NCBI GenBank assembly: GCA_002409965.1
Contig: DHON01000052.1
Span: 1-45,069, forward strand
DNA length: 45,069 nt
Reading direction: 5' to 3'
DNA from: Firmicutes bacterium UBA5389
GTDB lineage: Bacteria; Bacillota; DTU025
A program made the translations under genes and the position numbers. This document shows positions 33,212 through 40,855 of the stretch, piece after piece. The notes below the pieces were generated by a model. That model was not told the DNA's origin. It saw nothing but the letters and a program-made list of their open reading frames with translations, and searched no databases. The stretch's first letter is position 1. Each line of letters starts with the position of its first letter.

Positions 33212-34375
33212 TCAGCGGCCGGCCGGAGCGTCAGTCAACACTACCTTGACTGTGCGCTCCCGCCGATTCGACCCGACTACCGTAAACTCCAATGTATCGC
33301 CTATATCGGACTTGTAGATCGCCTTCTTCAGATCGGCGACGGTCACGATGCTCTGGCCGCCGACTGCGATGATGATGTCGCCGGAGCCCAGCCCCGCGCT
33401 GGCCGCCGGCCCGCCGCGCACCACAGAGGATACGTAGATTCCCTCGTTCACAGGTAGCCTGTTCCTGGCGGCCAGATAGCGATCGATCTCAGTCACTCTG
33501 GATATGCCCACGTATGGGCGTCGGACCTCTCCGTACTGTATGATCTCATTGGCGACGTTGCGGGCTGAGTTGATGGGAATCGCGAGCCCAATTCCTTGCG
33601 CCTGAGACACAATGGCGGTATTGATGCCTATGACCTTCCCGGCAGCGGTGACCAGAGCTCCTCCTGAGTTGCCCGGGTTGATGGGCGCGTCCGTCTGGAT
33701 CAGACCCTCGAGCGCCTGTCCGGCGGCTCTGTCTATCTCCACCGACCGGTTGACGGCGCTGATCACGCCGGCCGTAACCGTATGGTCGAACCCGTAGGGG
33801 TTGCCGATGGCGATCGCCGGCTCGCCTATAACCAGCTTGTCGGAATCGCCAAGCTCCGCCACGGGAAGATTCGTGCCTTCCACCTTCACAACTGCCAGGT
33901 CGGTGTAGGGATCGATGCCCACAATGCCGCCAGACAGCTGCCTGCCGTCCACCAATACCACAGTGATCTCAGTAACCCCTTCGACCACGTGGTTGTTGGT
34001 CAGAATGTACCCGGACTTGTCAATGATCACGCCCGATCCGAGTCCCTCGCGTTCCTGGACTACCGGCATGAAGAAGAAGTCGTAGACCAGCGCCTCCTGT
34101 TTGGTGGCGATCTTGACCACGGCCGGACTCACCCTCTGAGCGGCAAAGGCCGCAGAGAAGGTGGTATCGGACAGCTCGGGCGCTGGAATTATCGCTCCCT
34201 CCTCCGATGGACCCGGGATGACCGGCGCCGGCTGCGCCTCGCGATTCACAGGATAGTAGTTGACGATCACAATCCCCACTAGCAGGCCGCCTATGACTGC
34301 CCCGGCCAGCGCGGCCAGGAACAACGCCAGGCCGGCCAGGCCGCCTTTTCGATATCCTCCATAGTAGTAGCTCAT
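33212..34375 (-). CDS. HtrA/DegP-like membrane-anchored serine protease
   Basis: 387 residues. Cytosolic N-terminus rich in Tyr/Gly, one membrane segment (about 12-39), then a trypsin-like S1C domain with catalytic His129 (TNNHVVEG), Asp159 (YTDLAVVKV) and Ser237 (NPGNSGGAL), and one C-terminal PDZ domain (about 285-380). This is the single-PDZ, single-membrane-anchor HtrA of Gram-positive bacteria, acting on misfolded extracytoplasmic proteins. Located between cobA-type and rlmH genes, as often seen for the htrA-rlmH pair in Firmicutes. Confidence 0.96.
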   Translation of the reverse strand: MSYYYGGYRKGGLAGLALFLAALAGAVIGGLLVGIVIVNYYPVNREAQPAPVIPGPSEEGAIIPAPELSDTTFSAAFAAQRVSPAVVKIATKQEALVYDFFFMPVVQEREGLGSGVIIDKSGYILTNNHVVEGVTEITVVLVDGRQLSGGIVGIDPYTDLAVVKVEGTNLPVAELGDSDKLVIGEPAIAIGNPYGFDHTVTAGVISAVNRSVEIDRAAGQALEGLIQTDAPINPGNSGGALVTAAGKVIGINTAIVSQAQGIGLAIPINSARNVANEIIQYGEVRRPYVGISRVTEIDRYLAARNRLPVNEGIYVSSVVRGGPAASAGLGSGDIIIAVGGQSIVTVADLKKAIYKSDIGDTLEFTVVGSNRRERTVKVVLTDAPAGR

Positions 34376-34456
34376 GTGACGGTACCTCCGAATCTGTCCC
34401 GAATATGTGTAGATTCGCCGGCGCAGCCTGCGATACCTGCGGGACGACGGCGGCGG

Positions 34457-35122
34457 CTAGTACTCGATTCCGCGACGCGCCGCGATCCCTGCCTCAAACG
34501 GATGCTTCACCACGCGCATCTCGGTGACCAAGTCGGCCAGGTCAAGTATGGGCGCGGGCATGTTGCGCCCGGTAAGCACCAGTTCCACCCCGGGCGGACG
34601 CCGCGCGATCAGGCCCGCCGCATCGTCCACGGTGAGCAGTTCGTAGTAGAGCGCGTTGGATATCTCGTCTAGTATCACCAAATCCGCCGCGACTTCGTCC
34701 AGCGTGCGGACGGCCAGATCATACGCCTGTTTGGCATAACGTATGTCGCGGGGCTCAGGGTTCCCGCGCCGGATGAAACACTGTCCGCACCCATCGCACA
34801 CGGCTTCGCCTGTGCGAATCATGTCGGACTGCTTGCATTCCCGACCGAACTGGAAAATCTCAAAATCCGGCCCCAGTCGCCGGATAGCCGAAAGCTCCCC
34901 GGTATAGCTGGCGCCCTTCATGAACTGTATCATCCTAACCTTGAAACCGTGGCCAACGGCGCGCAGACCCAGCCCGAGCGAGGCAGTGGTCTTGCCCTTG
35001 CCGTCGCCCGTGTACACCTGCACCAACCCTCGCTCATAGCGCCCGCGCGGCCGAGCGCCCCGAGGCCGTTCCCGCCGCGCCTCAGCCTGCATCCCCGTCT
35101 CGCCCGATATCGTCGACGCCAT
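34457..35122 (-). CDS. cobA: Corrinoid adenosyltransferase (CobA/BtuR type)
   Basis: Transfers the 5'-deoxyadenosyl group of ATP to cob(I)alamin. About 221 residues. P-loop GDGKGKTT about 35 residues into the protein, RMIQFMKG, DLVILDEISNAL and PPGVELVLTGRNMP are family features. An added Cys cluster (CDGCGQC) follows a lone Cys (GRECKQ) and might bind metal. ATG 35122 has AAGGAGG eight bases ahead and lies inside the end of the ABC ATPase gene (41-base overlap). The N-terminal 30 residues are basic and not conserved. It acts on corrinoid imported by the upstream btuFCD-type genes. Confidence 0.94.
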   Translation of the reverse strand: MASTISGETGMQAEARRERPRGARPRGRYERGLVQVYTGDGKGKTTASLGLGLRAVGHGFKVRMIQFMKGASYTGELSAIRRLGPDFEIFQFGRECKQSDMIRTGEAVCDGCGQCFIRRGNPEPRDIRYAKQAYDLAVRTLDEVAADLVILDEISNALYYELLTVDDAAGLIARRPPGVELVLTGRNMPAPILDLADLVTEMRVVKHPFEAGIAARRGIEY

Positions 35123-36020
35123 TGAACTCGCCTCCTTCACAATGCCCGTCAAGCCCGGTGTGCCCGGTATGCCCGGTGTGACCGGTATGCCCGGTGTGAC
35201 CGGTGTGCCCGCCGTGCCCATGCCGCGGGCTTCCGGATATCACGAATACCGCCGGCCGGTCCAGCTCCGGACGGCGCCCCACCACTGCTCGGACGCCGTA
35301 CACGTCCAGCAGATGCTCCTCGGTCAGCACCTCGCGCGGCGCGCCGCAGGCAGCTACCTGTCCCGAGCTCAGCATGGTTATCTGGTCACAGTACCTCCCG
35401 GCCAGGTTCAGATCGTGCAGCACCGCAATGGTGGTTATTCCTGACTCGTGAGCCAGCGCCGACACCAGTTCCATTATCTCAACCTGAAAGTTCACGTCCA
35501 GATGGGCGGTAGGCTCATCGAGCAGCAGCACCTTTGGTTCCTGGGCCAGGGCCCGCGCTATCAATACTCTCTGCCGCTCGCCTGAGGAAAGCGCCGTGAT
35601 CCGGCGCCCGGCCAGATGGGCCACTCCAGTGCGCTTCATGGCCTCATGGGCCTTCGCAGCATCCAGTGCAGTCTCGGAAGCAAAGAAGCGCAAGTGGGGC
35701 GAGCGCCCCATCAGCACCGTCTCCTCTGCGGTGAAGGGGAATATCATGGCCTCCGAAGTCCCCACCGCAGCCACCAGCTGCGCCGCCTGCCGCGGCGACA
35801 TGAGCGAGATGTCCCGCCCGCCCAGGAGCACGCAGCCCGACCAGGGCCGGGCCACCCCGCCGATGACCCGCAACAATGTGGACTTGCCGGAGCCGTTGGG
35901 CCCTATTACCCCGCAGAAAGTGCCCGACTCGCCAGTCAGGCTCACACCGTGCAGCACTTCCGGGCCCGACGCTCCGTATCCGAACCTCACATCGCTCACT
36001 TCGACACGCACGGGCCGCAT
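35082..36020 (-). CDS. btuD: Cobalamin/iron-type ABC transporter ATPase with His-rich tail
   Basis: ABC ATPase of the FecE/BtuD class, about 312 residues. Walker A GPNGSGKST, signature LSSGERQRVLIARAL and Walker B VLLLDEPT are intact. After the normal end (about residue 262) comes a tail with six Gly-His-Thr repeats and further His residues, encoded by a 9-base tandem repeat; the overlapping cobA start follows. The tail might bind cobalt or nickel, or be neutral. ATG 36020 overlaps the permease stop in TGATG. B12 as substrate is inferred from the riboswitch and from cobA. Confidence 0.93.
   Translation of the reverse strand: MRPVRVEVSDVRFGYGASGPEVLHGVSLTGESGTFCGVIGPNGSGKSTLLRVIGGVARPWSGCVLLGGRDISLMSPRQAAQLVAAVGTSEAMIFPFTAEETVLMGRSPHLRFFASETALDAAKAHEAMKRTGVAHLAGRRITALSSGERQRVLIARALAQEPKVLLLDEPTAHLDVNFQVEIMELVSALAHESGITTIAVLHDLNLAGRYCDQITMLSSGQVAACGAPREVLTEEHLLDVYGVRAVVGRRPELDRPAVFVISGSPRHGHGGHTGHTGHTGHTGHTGHTGLDGHCEGGEFNGVDDIGRDGDAG
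35147..35217. repeat. 9-base tandem repeat (GGTGTGMCC type)
   Basis: About six imperfect copies of a 9-base unit (GGTGTGCCC, GGTATGCCC, GGTGTGACC) on plus. On the minus strand it encodes the Gly-His-Thr repeats of the btuD tail. It ends about 25 bases before the start codon of cobA. Confidence 0.85.
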
Positions 36021-37087
36021 CACCCCTTCTTTCTCAGCCTGAGCAGGTAAAAGAAGAACGGCGCGCCGGCCATGGCTGTGATCACGCCTACCGGCACTTC
36101 GCGAGGCGGTATGATCACCCGCGCCAAGGTGTCGGCAGTCACCATGAACACCGCTCCGCCCAGGGCCGACACCGGTATCAAGCTCCGATGATCCGGGCCG
36201 ATCAGCATGCGCGCAACGTGCGGCACCACCAGCCCGACAAAGCCGATCAGCCCCGACGACGACACTGCGGCCGCCGTGATCAGCGACCCCAGGGCGATGA
36301 CTACCTTCTTGAACCTCTCCACATCCAGCCCCATGTAACGCGCCGACTCCTCGCCGCAGGCAGCCAGGTTGAAATTGCGCCCCAGCGCCGTAAGGGCGAC
36401 AACGCCGGCCAGCACATACGGCGCGGTTATGCGCACGTGCGCCCAGCTCTTGGCGGACAGACTACCCATCAGCCACATGACCACCTTGGGGAGGTCTTCG
36501 CCCGCCGTAACCATGAGAAACGATACCATCGCCCACACGAACGACCCCACAACCACACCGGCCAGCAGGAAGGTGTCGGTGGGCATGTGTCCGTCCACCG
36601 TGGACAGGGCGTATACGAACACGACTGTGATAACCGCGCCTATGAATGCGAAGATGGGTATGTAGGAAGACGGAGTCGAAAGGGCGGCAAGCCCCGCGCG
36701 CCCCGCAGACAGAATGCCGATGGACGCGCCCAGCGCCGCCCCGGACGATGCCCCTATGATGTATGGATCGGCCAGCGGGTTCCTGAACAGGCCCTGAAAC
36801 GACGCCCCAGTGGCCGCGAGGCCTGCCCCAACCAGAAGCCCGAGCACGATCCTGGGAAGACGGACTTCCAGCACGATGATCTCAGCGCTTTCAAGCATCT
36901 CTGGGTCGATGGAGTCCAGCCCGAGCGGCAGCGTCCGGCCCAGCAGCGGGATGCGTGAGATGATAATGCGCAGAGCCAGCCCGGTGTGGATTCCGGCCGT
37001 TCCGGCCGAAACGGCCCAGCCCACCACTACCAGCATCGCGATGACCAAGAATGCTACTCGGGTCTTGAGCGCGCGAGATCGAGGCAT
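36020..37087 (-). CDS. btuC: Cobalamin/iron-type ABC permease (FecCD/BtuC family)
   Basis: 355 residues with about ten membrane segments. The conserved RLPRIVLGLLVGAGLAATGASFQGLFRNPLADP (in parts, about 75-107), the GxxxGAxxG segment SSGAALGASIG and the C-terminal GLIGFVGLVVPHVARML and DTLARVIIPPREVPVGVITAMAGAPFFFYLL identify the family. Start ATG 37087; 39 bases after btuF. Forms the membrane channel with the BtuD-like ATPase. Confidence 0.95.
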   Translation of the reverse strand: MPRSRALKTRVAFLVIAMLVVVGWAVSAGTAGIHTGLALRIIISRIPLLGRTLPLGLDSIDPEMLESAEIIVLEVRLPRIVLGLLVGAGLAATGASFQGLFRNPLADPYIIGASSGAALGASIGILSAGRAGLAALSTPSSYIPIFAFIGAVITVVFVYALSTVDGHMPTDTFLLAGVVVGSFVWAMVSFLMVTAGEDLPKVVMWLMGSLSAKSWAHVRITAPYVLAGVVALTALGRNFNLAACGEESARYMGLDVERFKKVVIALGSLITAAAVSSSGLIGFVGLVVPHVARMLIGPDHRSLIPVSALGGAVFMVTADTLARVIIPPREVPVGVITAMAGAPFFFYLLRLRKKG

Positions 37088-37126
37088 GGCATGTCACCCT
37101 TCGACGTTAGTTACCTAATCTATTCG

Positions 37127-38053
37127 CTACTTAGCGCTGATGAACAGGTCGGCCAGTGCCTCGAGTCCGTCTACCAGCCGGGGTCCCGGCCTCACCATCA
37201 AGTCAGGGTGGATCTCGAAAACGCGCCCAGACACGATGGCGGGCACTTTTCGCCATTCGTGCCTGGCCATGACCTCGCTCCGGTTGAAGCAGGTGAGGAT
37301 GATGACATCAGTGCTCGCGGAGATCACAGTCTCCGAGCTTATCTGCGGCCATCCCTCGATGTCGCCGGCTATGTTGCGCCCTCCCGCCCGCTTAACCAGA
37401 TCGTCGACGAAAGTGCCTGCTCCAGCAGTCATCAGCGGATCATTCCAGACCTCCACGAACACGCGCGGACGGCTGTCGGCGGGGATGACCGCCGCCTTCG
37501 ACTCCACCGCCGCAACGCGCGCCCGTAAGCCATCCGCCGTCCGTCGGGCGGCATCCCCGGCCCCGGCGACATCGCCAATGACCTGGATGGCACGGAACAT
37601 CTCGTCAAGCGTCCGCGGGTTGACTGCAACCACCCTGAGCTTGAGCTCGCGCAGTTTCTGGATGACAGGCAACTGCAGGTCGGCCACGGCCACGATCAGG
37701 TCAGGCCGTTTGGCCACGACCGCCTCGATGTTGATGTTGTAGTCGCCGATTTTGTCGACCTTCTTGACGGCTTCAGGGTAATCGCACGCAGAGGTGACGC
37801 CGACGACCTTGTCGCCGAGTCCCAGGGCAAACAGAATCTCGGTGTTGCTGGGCGCAAGAGACACGATTCTTACAGGTTCACGAGGAATCTCGACGGCAAC
37901 GCCCGTGTCGTCCACGATGGAAAGCGGGAACCGGGCGATCGGCGCCGCGCCTGCCGCGCCCATCGAACCCGCAGCGGCCAGCAGCGCGACGATAAGGATC
38001 GCCGCAGCCAGCGCCAGCGACCTGAACCAACTGGACATGGAACGCTTGGACAT
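37127..38053 (-). CDS. btuF: Cobalamin-type ABC substrate-binding protein (BtuF-like)
   Basis: About 308 residues from ATG 38053 (MSKRSMSSW), with AGGAG about ten bases upstream. A signal peptide (SLALAAAILIVALLAAAG) is followed by class III binding-protein features: RIVSLAPSNTEILFALGLGDKVVGVT, YPEAVKKVDKIGDYNINIEAVVAKRPDLIVA, and a Trp in VEVWNDPL. There is no lipobox cysteine. The cobalamin riboswitch directly upstream makes B12 or its precursors the likely ligand. Confidence 0.94.
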   Translation of the reverse strand: MSKRSMSSWFRSLALAAAILIVALLAAAGSMGAAGAAPIARFPLSIVDDTGVAVEIPREPVRIVSLAPSNTEILFALGLGDKVVGVTSACDYPEAVKKVDKIGDYNINIEAVVAKRPDLIVAVADLQLPVIQKLRELKLRVVAVNPRTLDEMFRAIQVIGDVAGAGDAARRTADGLRARVAAVESKAAVIPADSRPRVFVEVWNDPLMTAGAGTFVDDLVKRAGGRNIAGDIEGWPQISSETVISASTDVIILTCFNRSEVMARHEWRKVPAIVSGRVFEIHPDLMVRPGPRLVDGLEALADLFISAK

Positions 38054-38121
38054 TTCAGTAACACTCCTTCTCCGGCGCGCCGCACACCTCCCGGAGCTGG
38101 GAGCCGTCCGGCTGCGCACAT

Positions 38122-38154
38122 AAAAACACCCTGCTCACCGGCGAGTGAACAGGG
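38122..38154 (-). terminator. Riboswitch-linked intrinsic terminator
   Basis: On the minus strand CCCTGTTCAC pairs with GTGAGCAGGG (10 base pairs, one G-U) around a 6-base loop and is followed by TGTTTTT. It lies between the B12 aptamer and btuF, the right place to end transcription when cobalamin is bound. Confidence 0.88.
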
Positions 38155-38234
38155 GAGAAGTCGGTACGATCCGTGTGCCGGGAACCCCAGCAACGCCGCA
38201 CCTTCCGCATCCCCCTTGTCCTCGAAGGTGGAGT

Positions 38235-38475
38235 CGGCAAGCTCGGTGGGCAGGTTTCCTGACTTCCGGGTCATCGCCTGCGCGCGTCTTCCCCCTGCGC
38301 TGTGCAGGAGTGACATCTCGTGCGCTTCGGCTCACCGGATACAGTGGCGGGACCGCGGGCTTGGCCCGGCACGGCGCTCCATCGGGGTTCCTCCTGCTCG
38401 GAGTCGCGTCCGATGTAGCTCTACGCCCAGCTGCCACTTCCCTTTCACCCGCTCGCGCGGGCACCCACCGGCATT
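38235..38475 (-). promoter_or_regulatory. Cobalamin riboswitch aptamer
   Basis: The minus strand has the B12 box AGTCAGGAAACCTGCC, a perfect consensus match, at 38264-38249. Upstream lie GGTGCCC ... GGGTGAAAGGGAA (from about 38466) and GGTCCCGCCACTGTA, all in the order of the aptamer. The segment between the GGGAA and CCCGC elements is expanded with extra stems. It controls btuFCD and probably the genes behind them by termination at 38122-38154. Confidence 0.95.
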
Positions 38476-38500
38476 CCGTTATTCAGGTGTTACTCCCTAC

Positions 38501-38529
38501 ATCCTAACACAGCAAGGTAAACCCGCCAA
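38501..38529 (-). promoter_or_regulatory. Promoter of the B12 uptake operon
   Basis: TTGGCG (38529-38524), 17 bases, TAGGAT (38506-38501) on the minus strand, placing the start of transcription about 25-30 bases ahead of the aptamer's GGTGCCC. Confidence 0.6.
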
Positions 38530-38950
38530 GATAGACAGAATCCTGCTGAATCTGTTGCCCGTCAGAGATCTCAGGCCGTTGCCTCACAACACAGCGTAGT
38601 CAAGACCCTCTCAGCAAGTCAGCAAGTGGAGTATGCGTGAATGGCATAAAACGGTATGTGCAGTTTTTGACGTTTGCTTTTGAGATGTGCTCCCTTTCTC
38701 TTTCTGCGCATATCTCGCAAACTTCCGTCAAAAAATGAGCACATCTCCGACAGACTCGCCGTACGCACGGCAGACGTCTCAACAGCAGCTACGAACGGCG
38801 CCACTTCCACGGGGTCGCGCGAAGCGTCACGGTCTTGCGGCGGCGATGGTTCCAGTGGCGATGGTTCCAGTGGCAATGCTTCCGGCGGCTGTGACGGGAG
38901 TGGTAGCCCCGGCGGATGCCCCCGTAGCCAAGCAGGGGCAACGCAGCTAC
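38530..38950. other. Gap between B12 promoter and selB
   Basis: A 420-base region with no convincing gene. A minus-strand frame (TTG 38876 to 38619, 85 codons, Pro/Glu-rich then very basic) is open but matches nothing I know. It contains a 15-base tandem repeat, CGATGGTTCCAGTGG, two perfect copies plus a degenerate third (38844-38888), and a set of interleaved inverted repeats at 38664-38747 described separately. Confidence 0.4.
38664..38747. repeat. Interleaved inverted repeats
   Basis: Two inverted repeats alternate as A-B-A'-B'. A/A' are TTTTTGACG (38664-38672) with CGTCAAAAA (38726-38734), extended by GTTTGC with GCAAAC (38717-38722). B/B' are GAGATGTGCTC (38682-38692) with GAGCACATCTC (38737-38747), an 11-base perfect match. 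A third B-like copy, GCGCATATCTC, lies at 38706-38716. No transposase is next to it. Confidence 0.7.
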
Positions 38951-40855
38951 TTAGACCAGAACCCGTTCATCCCCAACGCGCTTGGTAATGCGCGACGAAT
39001 CCAGGTATTCCAGGAGCGCTACTGCGTACTTCCGCGAGTTGCCGCACGAGTCGCGGAACTCGGCCGCTGTGAACGCGCGGCCATCGCGACCGAGTTCCCG
39101 CGCTATCTCAAGCGCCTTGGCAATCGCATCGCGGTGGAAGAGAAGCTCGGGCCCGATCCGCATTACCACGCCAGTATCGATCAGGTAGTCCAGCACGGCC
39201 TGGGGAGCCCCGCCGGCCATCGCGTCCGGCTTTTCGGGCGGCGACATCAGGCAGGAAGCGAACGCATCCTCGATGCGATGCGCCCACCCCTGCTGCACTG
39301 GGCTGAGCGTCACGCTGTGAGACGGCAGCGCCGCCAGGGTGCCATGTTCGCACACAATGCCGTTCGCCGCCGCCCGGGACATGGCCAGTGCGAACCATTT
39401 GGAGTCCCAACCTGGAAAGGCCTTAGTGCGCAGTTCCTCCCTGGCCATCCCGGCTCGGAGAGGTTCGCGGGCGTGGAAATCGCTCAGCAGATCATGTATT
39501 CGCCGCTCGATATCGGCCCAGTCGTCCGGGGTCAGAAACCCCCGCCCGTCCCCATCGCCCAAATCAACCATCCGGCCGGCGGCCGTCTCCCGCTCAAGCA
39601 GTTCGCGCACCTTCGCCTCATCACGGAACATCGCCCGAGCCGCATCGGCGATGACCGCCGGGCGAGCATGCTCGCGCGCGGCGCGTCCCACAAACAGCAG
39701 AGCCAGATCCGCATCGTCCCCGGCAGATAACATCTCGAACTCCCGGATGGTCTCCGGGCGAAACCGCCTCACTCGGCCTCGCGCGATGGCCAGGATCCGC
39801 CCGCCGCCCGCCGTGACCACGGGAGAATAGGTTCGGACGATGAACCGATCGCCCCGCGCCGCAACGCCGTCGCACTCCTCCAGCTCGAGCTGGACGAATG
39901 CGGTCTGCCCGGGCAAGGCCGCGTCGGCCCCGATCACCCTCACCCTGCACGTGCCCTCCGCGGCGCCCATGTGAAGGTGCATGCGGTCGCCATGTTCCAC
40001 CGGCGCCGCCGATGGCAGCAGTGTCAATTCCGCGTCGAACAGGCGCGATGGTTCCAGGACTTTCGGCGCCGCCAGCACCATGCCGCGCTCGATCTCGCCC
40101 CGCTCCAAGCCCGACAGGTTGAGCGCCGTCCGCTGCCCACGCTCTGCCGCCTCTATCGGCGCGTCATGCACCTGCACTTGCCTCACCCGCACCGACTTCT
40201 GGGCGGGAAGCAGCTCGAGGCGGTCACCAGGCCGGACTGTGCCGCCGATGAGTGTGCCAGTAACCACGGTGCCGTGGCCTGATATGGCGAAGACACGGTC
40301 GATGGGAAGACGGGGGCAGCTCCACCGCTCGGGAAGCGACTCGGCCCTGTCCAGGGCCAGATCCAACTGGCGCAGGAGTTCGTCTAGGCCCTGCCCGGTC
40401 ACAGCCGACACCGGCACTATCGCCGAACCGGCCATCCTAGTATCCAAGAGACGGTTGCGCACGTCCTCCACCACGAGTTCCAGCCACTCGGCCTCGACCA
40501 TGTCCGCTTTGGTCACTGCGACCACGCCAAGTTGGACGCCGAGAAGTTCCAGAATATCGAGATGCTCGTCTGTCTGCGGCATGACGCCTTCGTCAGCCGC
40601 CACCACCAGCAGCGCTACGTCCACTCCAGTCGCCCCAGCCAGCATGTTCTTGATGAACCGCTCGTGGCCGGGCACGTCGACCACGCCGGCGGTGCGGCCC
40701 GATGGCAGCGCGAGGGGCGCAAACCCCAGCTCAATCGTGAGGCCCCGTTCCTGCTCCTGGCGGAGCCGATCAGTGTTCACGCCTGTGAGCGCGCGAATCA
40801 GCGTGGTCTTGCCATGGTCCACGTGGCCCGCCGTCCCGATCACCACATGTCTCAT
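38951..40855 (-). CDS. selB: Selenocysteine-specific elongation factor SelB
   Basis: Delivers Sec-tRNA(Sec) to ribosomes at UGA codons with a SECIS hairpin. About 634 residues, normal length. N-terminal GTPase with GHVDHGKT (10-17), DVPGHERFIKNMLAG and VTKADMVE, then beta-barrel domains, and C-terminal winged helices that bind the mRNA hairpin. ATG 40855 overlaps the selA stop (ATGA); the open frame upstream, to 41332, is inside selA and is not part of the protein. Last gene of selD-selA-selB. Confidence 0.96.
   Translation of the reverse strand: MRHVVIGTAGHVDHGKTTLIRALTGVNTDRLRQEQERGLTIELGFAPLALPSGRTAGVVDVPGHERFIKNMLAGATGVDVALLVVAADEGVMPQTDEHLDILELLGVQLGVVAVTKADMVEAEWLELVVEDVRNRLLDTRMAGSAIVPVSAVTGQGLDELLRQLDLALDRAESLPERWSCPRLPIDRVFAISGHGTVVTGTLIGGTVRPGDRLELLPAQKSVRVRQVQVHDAPIEAAERGQRTALNLSGLERGEIERGMVLAAPKVLEPSRLFDAELTLLPSAAPVEHGDRMHLHMGAAEGTCRVRVIGADAALPGQTAFVQLELEECDGVAARGDRFIVRTYSPVVTAGGGRILAIARGRVRRFRPETIREFEMLSAGDDADLALLFVGRAAREHARPAVIADAARAMFRDEAKVRELLERETAAGRMVDLGDGDGRGFLTPDDWADIERRIHDLLSDFHAREPLRAGMAREELRTKAFPGWDSKWFALAMSRAAANGIVCEHGTLAALPSHSVTLSPVQQGWAHRIEDAFASCLMSPPEKPDAMAGGAPQAVLDYLIDTGVVMRIGPELLFHRDAIAKALEIARELGRDGRAFTAAEFRDSCGNSRKYAVALLEYLDSSRITKRVGDERVLV

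Noticed and set aside
38687..39730. 347-codon plus-strand frame opposite the end of selB, with a signal-peptide-like start
   Set aside because: Most of it is the antisense of well-conserved selB; long antisense frames are common at this GC content.
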